A stretch of 64,000 nucleotides of DNA from Amycolatopsis sp. QT-25 (GCF_029369745.1 NZ_CP120210.1:2294001-2358000); one strand, 5' to 3'; positions 8,088 through 16,825 are shown, counted from the stretch's first letter. Notes: generated by a model from the sequence alone, not told the origin. Numbers and translations are program-made.

Positions 8088-8685
8088 CCCGCTCTCTCCA
8101 GGCGCGGCCGGGCAGGTTCGCTCGGCATGTACCGCAGCCGCACCGGTGTCCCGGCCATGCCAACCGTCCAGTCTTCGGCTCGCAGGGCATGGACCTGACC
8201 GCCCAGGCGAAATGGCGTCACCCAGATCCGACGCCCCGCGTAGCCCCCGGCCACCCGCGCGAGCGCCGTTGACGAGGACCGGCACGACCCGACTTCACTT
8301 GAGCCGCAACCGGGCCGGTGGCCATGCTCCGCTAGAAGCACCGCGGTCGCCGGGTCGACGTAGTCAATGCAGACCACCTGAAACGACATTCCGGCAGGTA
8401 GCGTCGCAGGTCATGGAGTGCGCTTCAGTACACGGGTCCGGTGTTCCGGTACATCGATACCGATCTGTACGACGGCAGCCCGGACGATCTGTGCGGTTGC
8501 GAAGGTCGTTGACGACAGTGGCCGGCGGTCAACGCGGGTAGCACCTCGCCGGCGAACGAGGACCGCACGCGGAAAGCGGCACACCCCCTCCTTTTCTGAC
8601 GTGCGAAGGCGCGAAGCAGGCATGAATCCTATTCGAATCCACCGCTCCTTAGGCTCGAGACGGCAACTATTCGAGGAGGCACCAC
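8088..8685. other. No supported gene; leader of the secreted-protein gene at the right edge
   Basis: Open frames exist on both strands but none has a convincing start, a ribosome binding site or a family signature. The last 20 bases carry the strong ribosome binding site of the following gene. Confidence 0.45.
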
Positions 8686-9099
8686 TTGCGGCGGATATTC
8701 GCGGCATTGGCAATGCTCATCGCTACCGGCGGGCTGACGGGCGCACTCGCGTCCGCACCCGCCGCGGCGGACCCGGGCCCCACCGTGACCACGGAGGTGC
8801 ACGCGCTTGGCGGCAACTGCACCGAGGTAAGCATCGGTCGCAACGGATCCCAGGTCTTGTGGATCAAGGCCACGTTCACGTGTCTCGTGCCGATTCAAGA
8901 CGCGCACGCCCACGTGTGGGACGGCTACCGCATCGACAAGAACTCTTCCGGCGGGCACACGCTCTGGAACGGTGACTCGATCACCGTGGACGTCAACCAG
9001 TGGAGCGTCTACGGCAACGACGTCTGTGCCCAGATCTGGTCCAAGGACCCGCTGCTGGGGTACTACGAGTCCTTCGGTATCGACTGCGTGCGACTCTGA
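8686..9099 (+). CDS. Small secreted cysteine-containing protein
   Basis: The product has 137 residues and starts at TTG 8686, six bases after GAGGAGG (8673-8679), which decides the start. A Sec signal peptide is clear (RRIFAALAMLIATGGLTGA, cleavage after APAAA near residue 27). The mature part has four cysteines, in GGNC, TFTC, NDVC and GIDC, probably forming two disulfides. No family was recognised. It is a beta-rich-looking, single-gene unit. Similar-sized exported proteins occur at 10.1, 14.8 and 56.6 kb. Confidence 0.75.
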   Translation: MRRIFAALAMLIATGGLTGALASAPAAADPGPTVTTEVHALGGNCTEVSIGRNGSQVLWIKATFTCLVPIQDAHAHVWDGYRIDKNSSGGHTLWNGDSITVDVNQWSVYGNDVCAQIWSKDPLLGYYESFGIDCVRL

Positions 9100-9483
9100 G
9101 ATTCCTGTCGGGGGCGCGGCGGCCACGGTGGCGTCGCGCCTCAGCAGAGGTGTCCAAGCAGGTCGACGTTCTTGCTTCTACAGGAGCAGTGGCTTCGGTG
9201 GTAGCTGCCTTCGGCCCGACGTCGAGGTGGAACCTTGGCAGCAGGACACGGCGTCTTCATCTGCGATGGGTGCGTGGAGCTATGCCAGCAAGTTATCGAA
9301 ACGAAGGCGACGCAGATCCCGTGATCCGCGCCGTGGGCGCGAGTACACGACGTGGAGGAAGCGCTGACGTTTCCCCGCGTCGCCGCGGCAACAGCACAAG
9401 TGGAGGCCAACTTCGTAGCTGGTAGGCAGCCGGGTGCTGGGCGCGATCGGCGGCTCCGCCCTGGAGATGTCCTGCCAGTCGGC
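9100..9483. other. No supported gene
   Basis: I see no gene between the secreted-protein stop and the hairpin at 9484. Frames open across the stretch lack starts and signatures. Confidence 0.45.
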
Positions 9484-9516
9484 TGTCCGGCGAGGAGCAG
9501 AGCTCCTCGCCGGACA
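9484..9516 (-). terminator. Strong hairpin terminator after the GNAT gene
   Basis: A perfect 15-base inverted repeat (TGTCCGGCGAGGAGC at 9484-9498 and its complement at 9502-9516) encloses a three-base loop. It lies 27 bases beyond the stop of the minus-strand acetyltransferase. It could also stop plus-strand transcription arriving from 9099. Confidence 0.75.
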
Positions 9517-9543
9517 ACCCCGTTGACGTGCATGAAGGCAGCG

Positions 9544-10047
9544 CTATGGGAGATCCTTCACCAGGAAACGGGCGGGGTCCGCGATCTCGTGCCGGGTTCC
9601 GTCGCTGTCGACGTAGGCGTAGCGGTCGAGGTAGTGACGGCCGGTTTCCCGGTAGCCGAGCCGGAGGTAGAGGGCTGCTGCCCGCGGATTCCCGTCATCG
9701 ACACCCAAACCGATCCGGTGGCGGCCGTGCTGGTGGGCCAGCTTCTCCGCAGCGGCGATGAGGGCTGTGCCGATGCCCCGGGATCGAAGTTCCGGGGGCC
9801 AGACATCGAGGCCGTTCAGTTCCGGGCAGTCGGGGTAGTGCTGGTTGATCTCTGGAGCGGAGCAGCCACGCCACAGGAGTTCACCCGCCCCGACGGGCAG
9901 GGCACCCGCCCAGGCGATCAAGAACGTGCTGTGGCCGTGTTGCTGGCGTTCGAACCGCGTGGTGTGCCGCTCGGGTTGCCCCGGTGTGGGGATGTGCTCG
10001 CGCAGCAGGGCAATGTCTTCTTCTTGGCAGGGTTTGACGGTGACCAT
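9544..10047 (-). CDS. GNAT-family N-acetyltransferase
   Basis: This 167-residue protein contains the acetyl-CoA loop LRSRGIGTALIAAAEKLA (about residues 87-105), preceded by NGLDVWPPELRS. The closing GNAT strand-helix GVDDGNPRAAALYLRLGYRE follows. Such enzymes transfer acetyl groups to amines; the substrate is unknown. The ATG has an AAAGGAC ribosome binding site upstream on the minus strand. A strong hairpin terminator follows the stop, so it forms a single-gene unit. Confidence 0.9.
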   Translation of the reverse strand: MVTVKPCQEEDIALLREHIPTPGQPERHTTRFERQQHGHSTFLIAWAGALPVGAGELLWRGCSAPEINQHYPDCPELNGLDVWPPELRSRGIGTALIAAAEKLAHQHGRHRIGLGVDDGNPRAAALYLRLGYRETGRHYLDRYAYVDSDGTRHEIADPARFLVKDLP

Positions 10048-10078
10048 CCATGTCCTTTCCGGACGGTGACTGACGTTG

Positions 10079-10366
10079 TCACCTCGGAACCGTGTACAGG
10101 AGTCTGTGACCCACGTTCGGCACCGGCAAACACGGGGACGAAACCATCATGGGCCCCGGCGGGGCGTACGGGTTCGCGGCCCGATAGCCCCGCATCCCCA
10201 TCCGGGCGGCCTCAGCCTGGCACGCGATTTCGTTCTGGAAGGTGTGCGGCGCCGCGACCCACTTCCACGACGACGCATTCGCCGCGGGTGTCGCGATCGC
10301 CAGCGATGTGACAGCCACGGCCGCGGCCACGACACCTCGACCCACTGTCCACTTCAGGCACTTCAT
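10079..10366 (-). CDS. Small secreted protein
   Basis: The 95-residue product has a signal peptide (GRGVVAAAVAVTSLAIATPA, cleavage after NAS near residue 32). A 63-residue mature part has two cysteines (EIACQAEA and SSPCLPVP). A GGAGGAAAT ribosome binding site precedes the ATG at the right distance on the minus strand. The piece FQNEIACQAEAARMGMRGYR recalls other short actinobacterial exported proteins with one disulfide. Function is unknown. It is divergent from the StrR-box/peptide gene to its right. Confidence 0.7.
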   Translation of the reverse strand: MKCLKWTVGRGVVAAAVAVTSLAIATPAANASSWKWVAAPHTFQNEIACQAEAARMGMRGYRAANPYAPPGPMMVSSPCLPVPNVGHRLLYTVPR

Positions 10367-10503
10367 ATTTCCTCCAGCCGTAGCCGACGACTCGATGTCG
10401 CGGACGAGGGAAGAATAACCGGGAATCCGCGCGGTGCAACCATATTTGCTCGCCCACCACCAAGCAGACGCCGAACGGGAAGACCGATGCCCCCTCGGTC
10501 ATC

Positions 10504-10532
10504 GTTCGACTGAGGAATTGAATCAGTGGATT
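10504..10532 (+). promoter_or_regulatory. StrR-type operator (left half perfect) upstream of the 31-residue peptide gene
   Basis: GTTCGACTG (10504-10512), 11 bases, then CAGTGGATT (10524-10532). The StrR consensus as I recall it is GTTCGACTG-N11-CAGTCGAAC. The left half matches 9/9, the spacer is exactly 11 and the right half matches 6/9. It lies 77 bases ahead of the ATG at 10610. A StrR-type activator is encoded at 17.7 kb. Confidence 0.55.
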
Positions 10533-10609
10533 GTTGTGGCCGGCGAATGAACCGGGCAGGGTTGAAACACTGCCCGAGTCGCAGTGAACACTCGATCGAA
10601 GGAGCTTTC

Positions 10610-10705
10610 ATGACCAGCCGGCGTTTCTTCACCCGTTCGGTGGTTCGTAGCCTGCGCAACCGCAAGCTCGGCGCCAGCTGGGTCATCTACCACGTGAACT
10701 ACTGA
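10610..10705 (+). CDS. 31-residue basic peptide with aromatic tail (RiPP precursor candidate)
   Basis: ATG 10610 follows GAAGGAG (10598-10604) by five bases. The peptide starts MTSRRFFTRSVVRSLRN and ends RKLGASWVIYHVNY before TGA 10703-10705. A strongly basic leader with a short aromatic C-terminus is the layout of P450-crosslinked ribosomal peptides. Aligned from the C-terminus it matches the peptide at 45.4 kb: K/R, L/M, G, A/G, any, W/Y, V/F, I/Y, Y/W, H/D, V/I, N/S. No P450 gene is adjacent. A headless exporter gene follows, so a modifying gene may have been deleted. The StrR-like box upstream suggests cluster-linked control. Coding status rests on the ribosome binding site and this similarity. 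Confidence 0.55.
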   Translation: MTSRRFFTRSVVRSLRNRKLGASWVIYHVNY

Positions 10706-10788
10706 TCGTCCTCGCGCCTTCAGCCGGGGGTGTTTCGTGCGCAAGGCCCCGACGAGTACCTGGCCCACCCGCAGTCCACGCTGGCCGC

Positions 10789-11538
10789 GCGTTCCCGCTG
10801 TTGCTGAATTCCGCCGGCTTCGCGGCCGACGCGGCGTTGCTGGTCGCGATCGCGGGAAGTCACCGGCCCGTCCTCGGCCGGGCAACCTCCCGGCCCGTCC
10901 TCGCCGAACTGCGCGACGGGCTGCGCTGGATCCGCGGCGGCACGTTGCTCCTGCGGCTGATCCTCATCATCGGCGCGATCAGCATGGTCTACGAGATCGC
11001 GCTCGCCCAGCTCGTGCTGTACGTGCTGGAGCACCTGCGGCTGAACGAGTCCGCTTTCGGCTTGTTCGGTGCCATCAGCGGGATCGGCGGCCTGGCCGGT
11101 GCCTTGCTCGCGCCGAGGCTGATCGCGTGGTGGGGACGCAGGACGGTGTTGACCGGAGGCCTGCTCGCCGCGGGCGTCTGCGTCGCCGGTATGGGTCTGA
11201 CCGCTGATCCCGTGCTGGCCTCGGCGCTGTACGGCGTCTTCGGCATCCCGGTGATGGCGGTGAACATCGTGTCGGCGACCGTGCGGCACACCGCGGTCCC
11301 CGAACCGTACCTGGGGCGCGTGCTCGGCGCGTGGCGGACGGTCGTGTTCGGCACGATCCCGCTCGGCGCGCTGGCCGGCGGCCTGCTGGCGAAGGCGACG
11401 CCCGGCACGACCGCCGTGTTCGTCACATCCGGTGTGCTGCAGGTCGTCCTCGCCTGCGTGGCCTGGCTGCTGCTCCGCCGCTTCGGACCCGGCCTCACGC
11501 CCGGGCCGTCCAGTGTCCACACCGGGCAAAAGCGATGA
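10789..11538 (+). pseudogene. MFS exporter lacking its N-terminal half
   Basis: From about 10789 the frame reads as the C-terminal half of an EntS-like MFS exporter: FPLLLNSAGFAADAALLVAI, then LILIIGAISMVYEIALAQLV, GLFGAISGIGGLAGALLAPR and helices to GVLQVVLACVAWLLLRR. Roughly 180 N-terminal residues (six helices) are missing and the sequence upstream is not coherent. A TTG at 10801 could start translation but would give half a transporter. It resembles the C-terminal half of the complete exporter at 34.5 kb. It was probably once the exporter for the product of the peptide gene just upstream. Confidence 0.7.
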
Positions 11539-11633
11539 CACCGCAGGAACTCTCCCGGTATCCTCTGTGGACCGCGGAGTTGGACACCGGAACGGACTTC
11601 CTCCTGTCGAACGCGGTTCCTGCGGCGGCCCGT

Positions 11634-11652
11634 GTTCGAATTGGTTTCGAAC
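11634..11652 (+). promoter_or_regulatory. Perfect inverted repeat upstream of the SARP-type gene
   Basis: GTTCGAA (11634-11640), a five-base spacer TTGGT, then TTCGAAC (11646-11652). It lies 85 bases ahead of the GTG start and is a good operator candidate, perhaps for autoregulation. The segment CGTGTTCGAATTGG (11631-11644) also occurs at 45503-45516, upstream of the P450-linked peptide gene. Confidence 0.45.
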
Positions 11653-11737
11653 GCCGTATAGGTGCGATGGTCAAATCCACGTGCGACTCAGTTGAACCGG
11701 CAGCCACCGCTGCCCGAATGTCCTTAGGTTGGTGCCC

Positions 11738-14491
11738 GTGAGATTCTCCGTGCTCGGTCCGCTGGCCATCTCCCACCACGGCGAGCCGGTCGAACTGACC
11801 ACGGCGAAGCTGCGCGTGCTGCTGGTGACGCTGCTGCTCTCGCCGAACCGCCCGGTGCCGCTGCCCGCTTTGATCGACCGGTTGTGGGACGGGCCGCCAC
11901 CTGCCCACGAGGCCAAGGCCGTGCGCCTGTACGTGACGCGGTTGCGGGCCGTGCTCGGCCCGGCCCGGGACCTCGTCCGCACGGTGCCGGGCGGCTACCA
12001 GATCGACGTGCGCCCCGACCAACTCGATTTGCTGGGCTTCGAACAGCTCGTCGCGCAGGCCGACGACACCGAGGTCCCCAGCGCGCGGGCCGGATTGCTG
12101 CGCGCCGCGCTCGCGCTGTGGCAGGGCAGCCCCTGTCCTGAGGTCACCTCCGACCTGCTGCGGTCCGACGACCTTGCCCGGTTGGCCGAAAGGCGTTTCC
12201 TGGTGGAGGAGCGGTGTGCCGATCTCGAACTGACCCTCGGCAAGCACGACGAGCTGGTGCCCCGATTGCGTGCGCTCGTCGCCGAAACGGGCCTGCGGGA
12301 GAGGTTCTGGGCTCAGCTCGTGCTCGCGCTGCACGGTTGCGGGCGACGGGCCGAGGCGCTGGAGGCGTACCGCACGATCGCCGCGCGGCTCGCCGACGAG
12401 CTGGGTGTGGACCCCGGCGAAGATCTGCGTGCCGCTCACCAGGTGGTGCTCACCGACGGGGTGCCCGAAACGGCGATCGGCAGCGACGCACCCCGCCAGC
12501 TCCCCGCGGATCTGCCGCGGTTCACCGGTCGCACGGCCTACCTCGCGCAGCTCGACGCGCTCGTGTTCGACGGTGGCAGCGGCGCGGGCGCGCTGGTCGC
12601 GGTCGACGGTCCCGCGGGGGTCGGCAAGACCTCGCTCGTGCTGCACTGGGCGCACCGGCGCGCGGACCGGTTCCCGGACGGGCAGTTGTTCGTCGACCTG
12701 CGCGGTGCCGACCCGCTCACCCAGCGCGCGGCGAACGACGTCCTCGGCGGGTTCCTCCGGGCGCTCGGCCGGCCCACCCACCGGTTCCCCGCCGACCTCG
12801 ACGAGCGGGCGGCGCTGTTCCGCAGTGCCACCGCGGGCAGGCGGCTGCTGCTCGTGCTGGACAACGCGGGTGAGGCCGCACAGGTGCGGCCGCTGTTGCC
12901 GGGCACGGGCTGCGTCGCGGTGGTGACCAGCCGTCAGCGGATGCGCGGGCTGTCGGTCCGCAACGGCGCGGAGCGGGTCGCGGTGGCACCGTTCGAGCGC
13001 CGCGAAGCGGTCGAACTCTTGGCGCGGATCGCGGACAGGTCCCGGATCGCGGCCGCGCGGGACGCCGCGGTGGCGTTGACCGACCACTGCGGCAACCTGG
13101 CGCTGCCCCTCGTCATCCTGGCGGAGCGACTGGCTGACGGCACCCCGGTCGACCAGCTCGTGCAGGACCTCGGCGACGAGCGGAAGCGGCTCGACGCGTT
13201 CGCCGTCTCCACCGACGCCGAAACGGATCTGCGGGTCACGCTCGGCTCGGCCTACGCGGCGCTGCCCGCGGCGGCGAGACGCCTGTTCCGGCTGCTCGGC
13301 ACGTGGCCGGGCCAGCGCGTCGGCCCCTCGGCAGCGGCCGCGCTCGCGGGTGTCGACAAGGCCACGGCGGTGCGGTTGCTCCACACCCTCACCGACGCTC
13401 ACCACCTCCGGCAGGTCGACCCCGGCCGGTACGAGCTGCACGACCTGCTGCGCGCGTTCGCGACGGACCTGTTCACCGCGGAACCGGACGACGACGCGCT
13501 GTCGCGGATGCTGTCGTGGTGCCTGCACAGCGCCCACAACGCCGCTCGACGGCTGGAAGACCACCGCCCGCCCCGGCCGCTACCGCTCGAACCGGGCGTC
13601 ACGCCCGTCGAACCGGCCAGCGAGCAGCAAGCCTCCGCCTGGTTCGACAGCGAGCTGGACAATCTGGCCGCCGTCGCCACGCTCGCCGCGGAGCGCGGCA
13701 GGAACGACTACGCCTGGCAGATCGTGGCAACGTTCAACGAACACCGGGAGCGCAAGCTGCGCTGGGCCGACCACACCGGGGTGATCAACACCGCGCTGAC
13801 CGCGGCGCGTGCGCTGGGCGACCTGCGTGGCCAAGCGCTGATGTTGGCCACGCTCGCCAACAACGAACTGCACCTCGGCCGACACGCCGACGCGCTGGGC
13901 CACTACCGGCACGGCCTCGAGCTGTACCGGGAGCTGGGCGACGAAGTCGGCCAGGGGCAGGCGCTGGGCAACATCGGCCGCTCGCTGTACCGCCTCGGCC
14001 GTGACGAGGAAGCGCTCGGCCACTGGCAGCAGTCCCTCGCCGTGCACCGCAAGCTCGGCCGGCGCGGCAGCGAAGCCTACGACCTGCACAACATAGCCAT
14101 GTGCCGCCTCCGGGCGCACCGTCCCGCCGAGGCGATCGCGTTGGACGAACAGGCACTGCGACTCCAGCTCGCCGAGGGCGACCACTTCGGCGCGGCGCTG
14201 GTGCACGGACAGCTGGGAGAGGCGCACCTCGCACTCGGGCAGCACACCGCCGCCGCGGACCACCTGCGGGTGGCCCTCACCATGCTCCAGGACAGCGGCG
14301 GCTCGGTGTACGAGGCCGACGCGATGAGCATGCTCGCGATCGCACTGCACCACGCGGGCGAGCGCGGCGAAGCCGCCGCGCTCGCCCGATCCGGCGCGCG
14401 CCTGCTCCGCGCCGACGGCACCCCGACGACGGAAAGGCTGCTGACCATGCTGCGCGGCGTATTCACCCCCTCCATCGTGGACACCGCGTAA
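11738..14491 (+). CDS. SARP/AfsR-type regulator (Trans_reg_C, BTAD, NB-ARC, TPR)
   Basis: The product has about 917 residues. A winged-helix DNA-binding domain comes first (VRFSVLGPLAISHHGEPVEL to VPGGYQIDV, residues 1-90). A bacterial transcriptional activation domain follows (about 95-240, with ALEAYRTIAARLADELGVDP). Next is an NB-ARC ATPase with Walker A GPAGVGKTS (near residue 295) and LLLVLDNAGEA, then TPR repeats from about residue 680 (YRELGDEVGQGQALGNIGRS, RLGRDEEALGHWQQSLAV). Proteins of this layout activate secondary-metabolite genes. GTG 11738 is chosen because the family start VRFSVLGPL begins there; TTG 11729 is an alternative. A perfect inverted repeat lies upstream. Its target in this window is not shown by sequence. 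Confidence 0.9.
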   Translation: MRFSVLGPLAISHHGEPVELTTAKLRVLLVTLLLSPNRPVPLPALIDRLWDGPPPAHEAKAVRLYVTRLRAVLGPARDLVRTVPGGYQIDVRPDQLDLLGFEQLVAQADDTEVPSARAGLLRAALALWQGSPCPEVTSDLLRSDDLARLAERRFLVEERCADLELTLGKHDELVPRLRALVAETGLRERFWAQLVLALHGCGRRAEALEAYRTIAARLADELGVDPGEDLRAAHQVVLTDGVPETAIGSDAPRQLPADLPRFTGRTAYLAQLDALVFDGGSGAGALVAVDGPAGVGKTSLVLHWAHRRADRFPDGQLFVDLRGADPLTQRAANDVLGGFLRALGRPTHRFPADLDERAALFRSATAGRRLLLVLDNAGEAAQVRPLLPGTGCVAVVTSRQRMRGLSVRNGAERVAVAPFERREAVELLARIADRSRIAAARDAAVALTDHCGNLALPLVILAERLADGTPVDQLVQDLGDERKRLDAFAVSTDAETDLRVTLGSAYAALPAAARRLFRLLGTWPGQRVGPSAAAALAGVDKATAVRLLHTLTDAHHLRQVDPGRYELHDLLRAFATDLFTAEPDDDALSRMLSWCLHSAHNAARRLEDHRPPRPLPLEPGVTPVEPASEQQASAWFDSELDNLAAVATLAAERGRNDYAWQIVATFNEHRERKLRWADHTGVINTALTAARALGDLRGQALMLATLANNELHLGRHADALGHYRHGLELYRELGDEVGQGQALGNIGRSLYRLGRDEEALGHWQQSLAVHRKLGRRGSEAYDLHNIAMCRLRAHRPAEAIALDEQALRLQLAEGDHFGAALVHGQLGEAHLALGQHTAAADHLRVALTMLQDSGGSVYEADAMSMLAIALHHAGERGEAAALARSGARLLRADGTPTTERLLTMLRGVFTPSIVDTA

Positions 14492-14776
14492 CCAGCCCGC
14501 GGACCGGTCGAACAGCGAAGCTACGACGCCAGCCACGAACTGCGCGACCTCATCGCCGACGCCGTATCCGAGCAGGTCACGGTCCCGCCACAGGGCGGGG
14601 CCGTCCGCGCGCGGGTTCGCCGCACCCAACCGCTCATCCTGACCGAACTTCGCCTCGTTACCGCGCAACACGATGCTGCTAGACCGCAGCGCCACGCAGG
14701 TGTCCTGGTCGAAACCACGCACCCCACGGCCCGGCGTCTTCGCCTCCGCGGGTCATCAGCTGATTATGCGACGACC

Positions 14777-15211
14777 CTAGTAAGGGTTTCCAGATCCTTG
14801 GTAGTGCAGCTTTCCGAACGTGCGGACCGCTCCGTAGAATGTGTCCGCCTCACCGTAGCAGGCGGCTCGCAGGGGATTGTAGGAAGCGAACGTGCTAGCG
14901 CAAATCGCTTTGAGCGATCCGCGCAGAACATCGTCACAGACCAGACGGGGAGTTCCGCTTCCGCGGCTGTAGCAATTATCGTGCGCGTCGCACGCCGGAC
15001 GGAAGTTCGCCCCGTAGAATGAATCCGGTGCCCACGTGCACCCGTCGCCCTGCACGCTTATAGGGCCCGGCCCGGCCTGAACAGCGTCCTGGGTGACGGC
15101 GACCTGGACGCTGGCAGCACCGGTCAACGGTTCCGCTGACGCAGTCGCCCCCGCGAGCACGAGCAATCCCGCGACCGCAATCAGCAAGCCGGCAATCCTG
15201 CTTCTCATCAT
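14777..15211 (-). CDS. Secreted phospholipase A2 (prokaryotic type)
   Basis: The 144-residue precursor has a signal peptide (RIAGLLIAVAGLLVLAGATA, cleavage near ASA). The catalytic region reads CTWAPDSFYGANFRPACDAH followed by DNCYSRG. The CDxHDNCY segment gives the catalytic His-Asp pair, and further cysteines (RLVCDD, AICAST, AACYG) form the disulfides usual in the Streptomyces-type enzymes. These release fatty acid from the sn-2 position of phospholipids outside the cell. The start ATGATG at 15211 follows an AAGGGCAGGGA ribosome binding site on the minus strand. It is a single gene with no operon partners. Confidence 0.85.
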   Translation of the reverse strand: MMRSRIAGLLIAVAGLLVLAGATASAEPLTGAASVQVAVTQDAVQAGPGPISVQGDGCTWAPDSFYGANFRPACDAHDNCYSRGSGTPRLVCDDVLRGSLKAICASTFASYNPLRAACYGEADTFYGAVRTFGKLHYQGSGNPY

Positions 15212-15670
15212 TCCCTGCCCTTTCAGCAGGCGCACCGCGCGCCTGATCAATGATCAGACCCTATCCTCGCCATGCTTCACTTCAGCTTCATCGAGCCGTC
15301 AGGACGAAACTCGGCAGAGGACAGCACATCGCCGGATCCTGAACAAGACACATGACCCGGACGCCTGACGCACAAGACCCCCGACACCGGCGCGGCGCGC
15401 CACGACCCCGAGAACGGTGACGATCACCGCGCCGCGCTGGTGAATACGCCGTGAGGCACGGTAAGTCCCGCTCATCAGCGTAAGGCGTTCTGTGTCAAGC
15501 AGATGGTCGGTGCCTCGTCCGTCGTCGGTCCCTGCATAGCGGTCATGGGGGTGGTCCCAGCAGCGTGTAATCGGGTTGGTTCGACGACGGACGGGGCTGC
15601 CCATGATGAGCGTCGAGATCACAAGGTGTCTCAATGCCGCGTGGGGCTCGCCCCGACCGTCTGCTTGGTG
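15212..15670. other. No supported gene; promoter side of the phospholipase gene and flank of the IS element
   Basis: I see no coherent protein here. A minus-strand frame from 15634 starts RHLVISTLIMGSPVRRR but has no ribosome binding site and no family match, so it is not called. Confidence 0.4.
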
Positions 15671-15737
15671 TGAGCTTCCCCCGGTTGTCCGGACACCTCA
15701 CCTGAGGTGACCGCCGGTCACCAGGGAGGATGTTCTG

Positions 15738-16028
15738 GTGCCTGCACCAGACCCGCCTGAGTTTCGTCGGCGTGCCGTCGAGCTGGCCCGTCTGGGCGAC
15801 AAACCGGTCGCCGCGCTGGCGAAGGATCTCGGGATCAGCGAGTCCTGTCTGCGGAACTGGATGGCTCAGGCCGACGCCGACGAGAACGGCTCGACAACGA
15901 AGTTGACGAGCACCGAGAAAAGGGAACTTGCCGAGCTGCGCCGGAAGAACCGGCAGCTTGAGCTGGAGAATGAGATCCTGAAACGCGCGGCCGCGTGCTT
16001 CGCGCGGGAGAACATCCTCCCAAAGTAA
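15738..16028 (+). CDS. IS3-family transposase OrfA
   Basis: This 96-residue helix-turn-helix protein has the IS3/IS911 OrfA layout. The DNA-binding part is PEFRRRAVELARLGDKPVAA followed by LAKDLGISESCLRNWM. A leucine-rich coiled coil is RELAELRRKNRQLELENEIL. The C-terminus KRAAACFARENILPK is where OrfA usually frameshifts into OrfB. The start is GTG 15738. It binds the element ends and is not catalytic by itself. It appears intact. Confidence 0.9.
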   Translation: MPAPDPPEFRRRAVELARLGDKPVAALAKDLGISESCLRNWMAQADADENGSTTKLTSTEKRELAELRRKNRQLELENEILKRAAACFARENILPK

Positions 16029-16825
16029 CGTTCCCGCTGGTCCATGAACTCGCCGCGGACGGTATCGATGTCGCGGTGGCCTGCCGCGTGTTGCACGTGT
16101 CTCGTTCCGGCTAGTACGAATGGCGGGACCGGCCGGCCTCGGCGCGCCAGGAAGAGAACGCGTTGCTGCTGAAATACATCGAACAAATTCATGCCGATTC
16201 ACGAGGCACCTATGGCTCTCCGCGGGTGCACGCGGAACTGACGCTCGGGCTCGGGTTTCCGGTCAACCGCAAACGGGTCGAGCGGCTCATGCGCGAGGCC
16301 GGAATCCAGGGTCTCTACCGGCGCCGGCGCACCTGGACCACGATCCGTGACCCGCACGCGGATCCCAGCCCAGACCTGGTCAACCGCCAGCTCACCGTGG
16401 ATGCCCCGGACCGGTTGTGGATCACCGACATCACCGAACACCCCACCGAGGAAGGAAAACTCTACTGCGCGGCGGTGATGGACGCCTATTCCCGCCTCAT
16501 CATCGGCTGGTCCATCGCGCACCATACGCGCACCGAATTAGTCACGGACGCGCTCGGCATGGCCATCCTGCGCCGCAACCCGGAGAACAACACCACCATC
16601 TTACATTCCGATCACGGCTCCCAATACACCTCATGGGCGTTCGGGCAACGACTCCGCGCCGCCGGGCTACTCGCTTCAATGGGGACGGTCGGAGATTGTT
16701 ACGACAACGCCATATTCGAATGGATAGAGTGCTGGTACAACCCCAAACGGCGCCATTCCAGTATCGGGATGCACGCCCCGGTCACGTTTGAGGCCCTCCA
16801 CACGCCGCCCGACGCGACCGCTTGA
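16025..16825 (+). pseudogene. IS3-family transposase OrfB, broken by a stop codon and an internal deletion
   Basis: The OrfB frame continues from the end of OrfA (VTFPLVHELAADGIDVAVAC) and meets a TAG at 16112-16114 in SRSG-stop-YEW, where relatives have Tyr. It then continues RDRPASARQEENALLLKYIE. The integrase core has the first two acidic residues (WITDITEH and HSDHGSQYTS). After GDCYDNA the sequence jumps to IFEWIECWYNPKRRHSSIG. About 25-30 residues are missing, including the catalytic Glu expected in the DNAxxE motif. Translation restarting at 16163 would therefore still give an inactive protein. Confidence 0.85.

Larger units (their letters stand above)
15671..16825 (+). mobile_element. 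IS3-family insertion sequence, degenerate and right-truncated
   Basis: The left end is recognisable (TGAGCTTCCCCCGGTTGTCC at 15671-15690), followed by orfA and an orfB-like frame. The reverse complement of this left end is not found after 16825, so the right inverted repeat is missing. OrfB carries an internal stop and a deletion. The element is dead unless helped in trans, and even then it lacks one end. Confidence 0.8.

Noticed and set aside
8060..8389. 109-codon minus-strand frame starting SFQVVCIDYVDPATAVLL
   Set aside because: Some protein-like runs, but no ribosome binding site, no family, and it overlaps the end of the small ABM-like gene.
11495..14722. Long minus-strand frames opposite the SARP-type gene
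   Set aside because: Antisense of a gene with clear domains. Composition is typical of GC-rich shadow frames. A short piece at 14521-14720 (VALRSSSIVLRGNEAKFGQD) looked protein-like, but no start, stop or family could be set.
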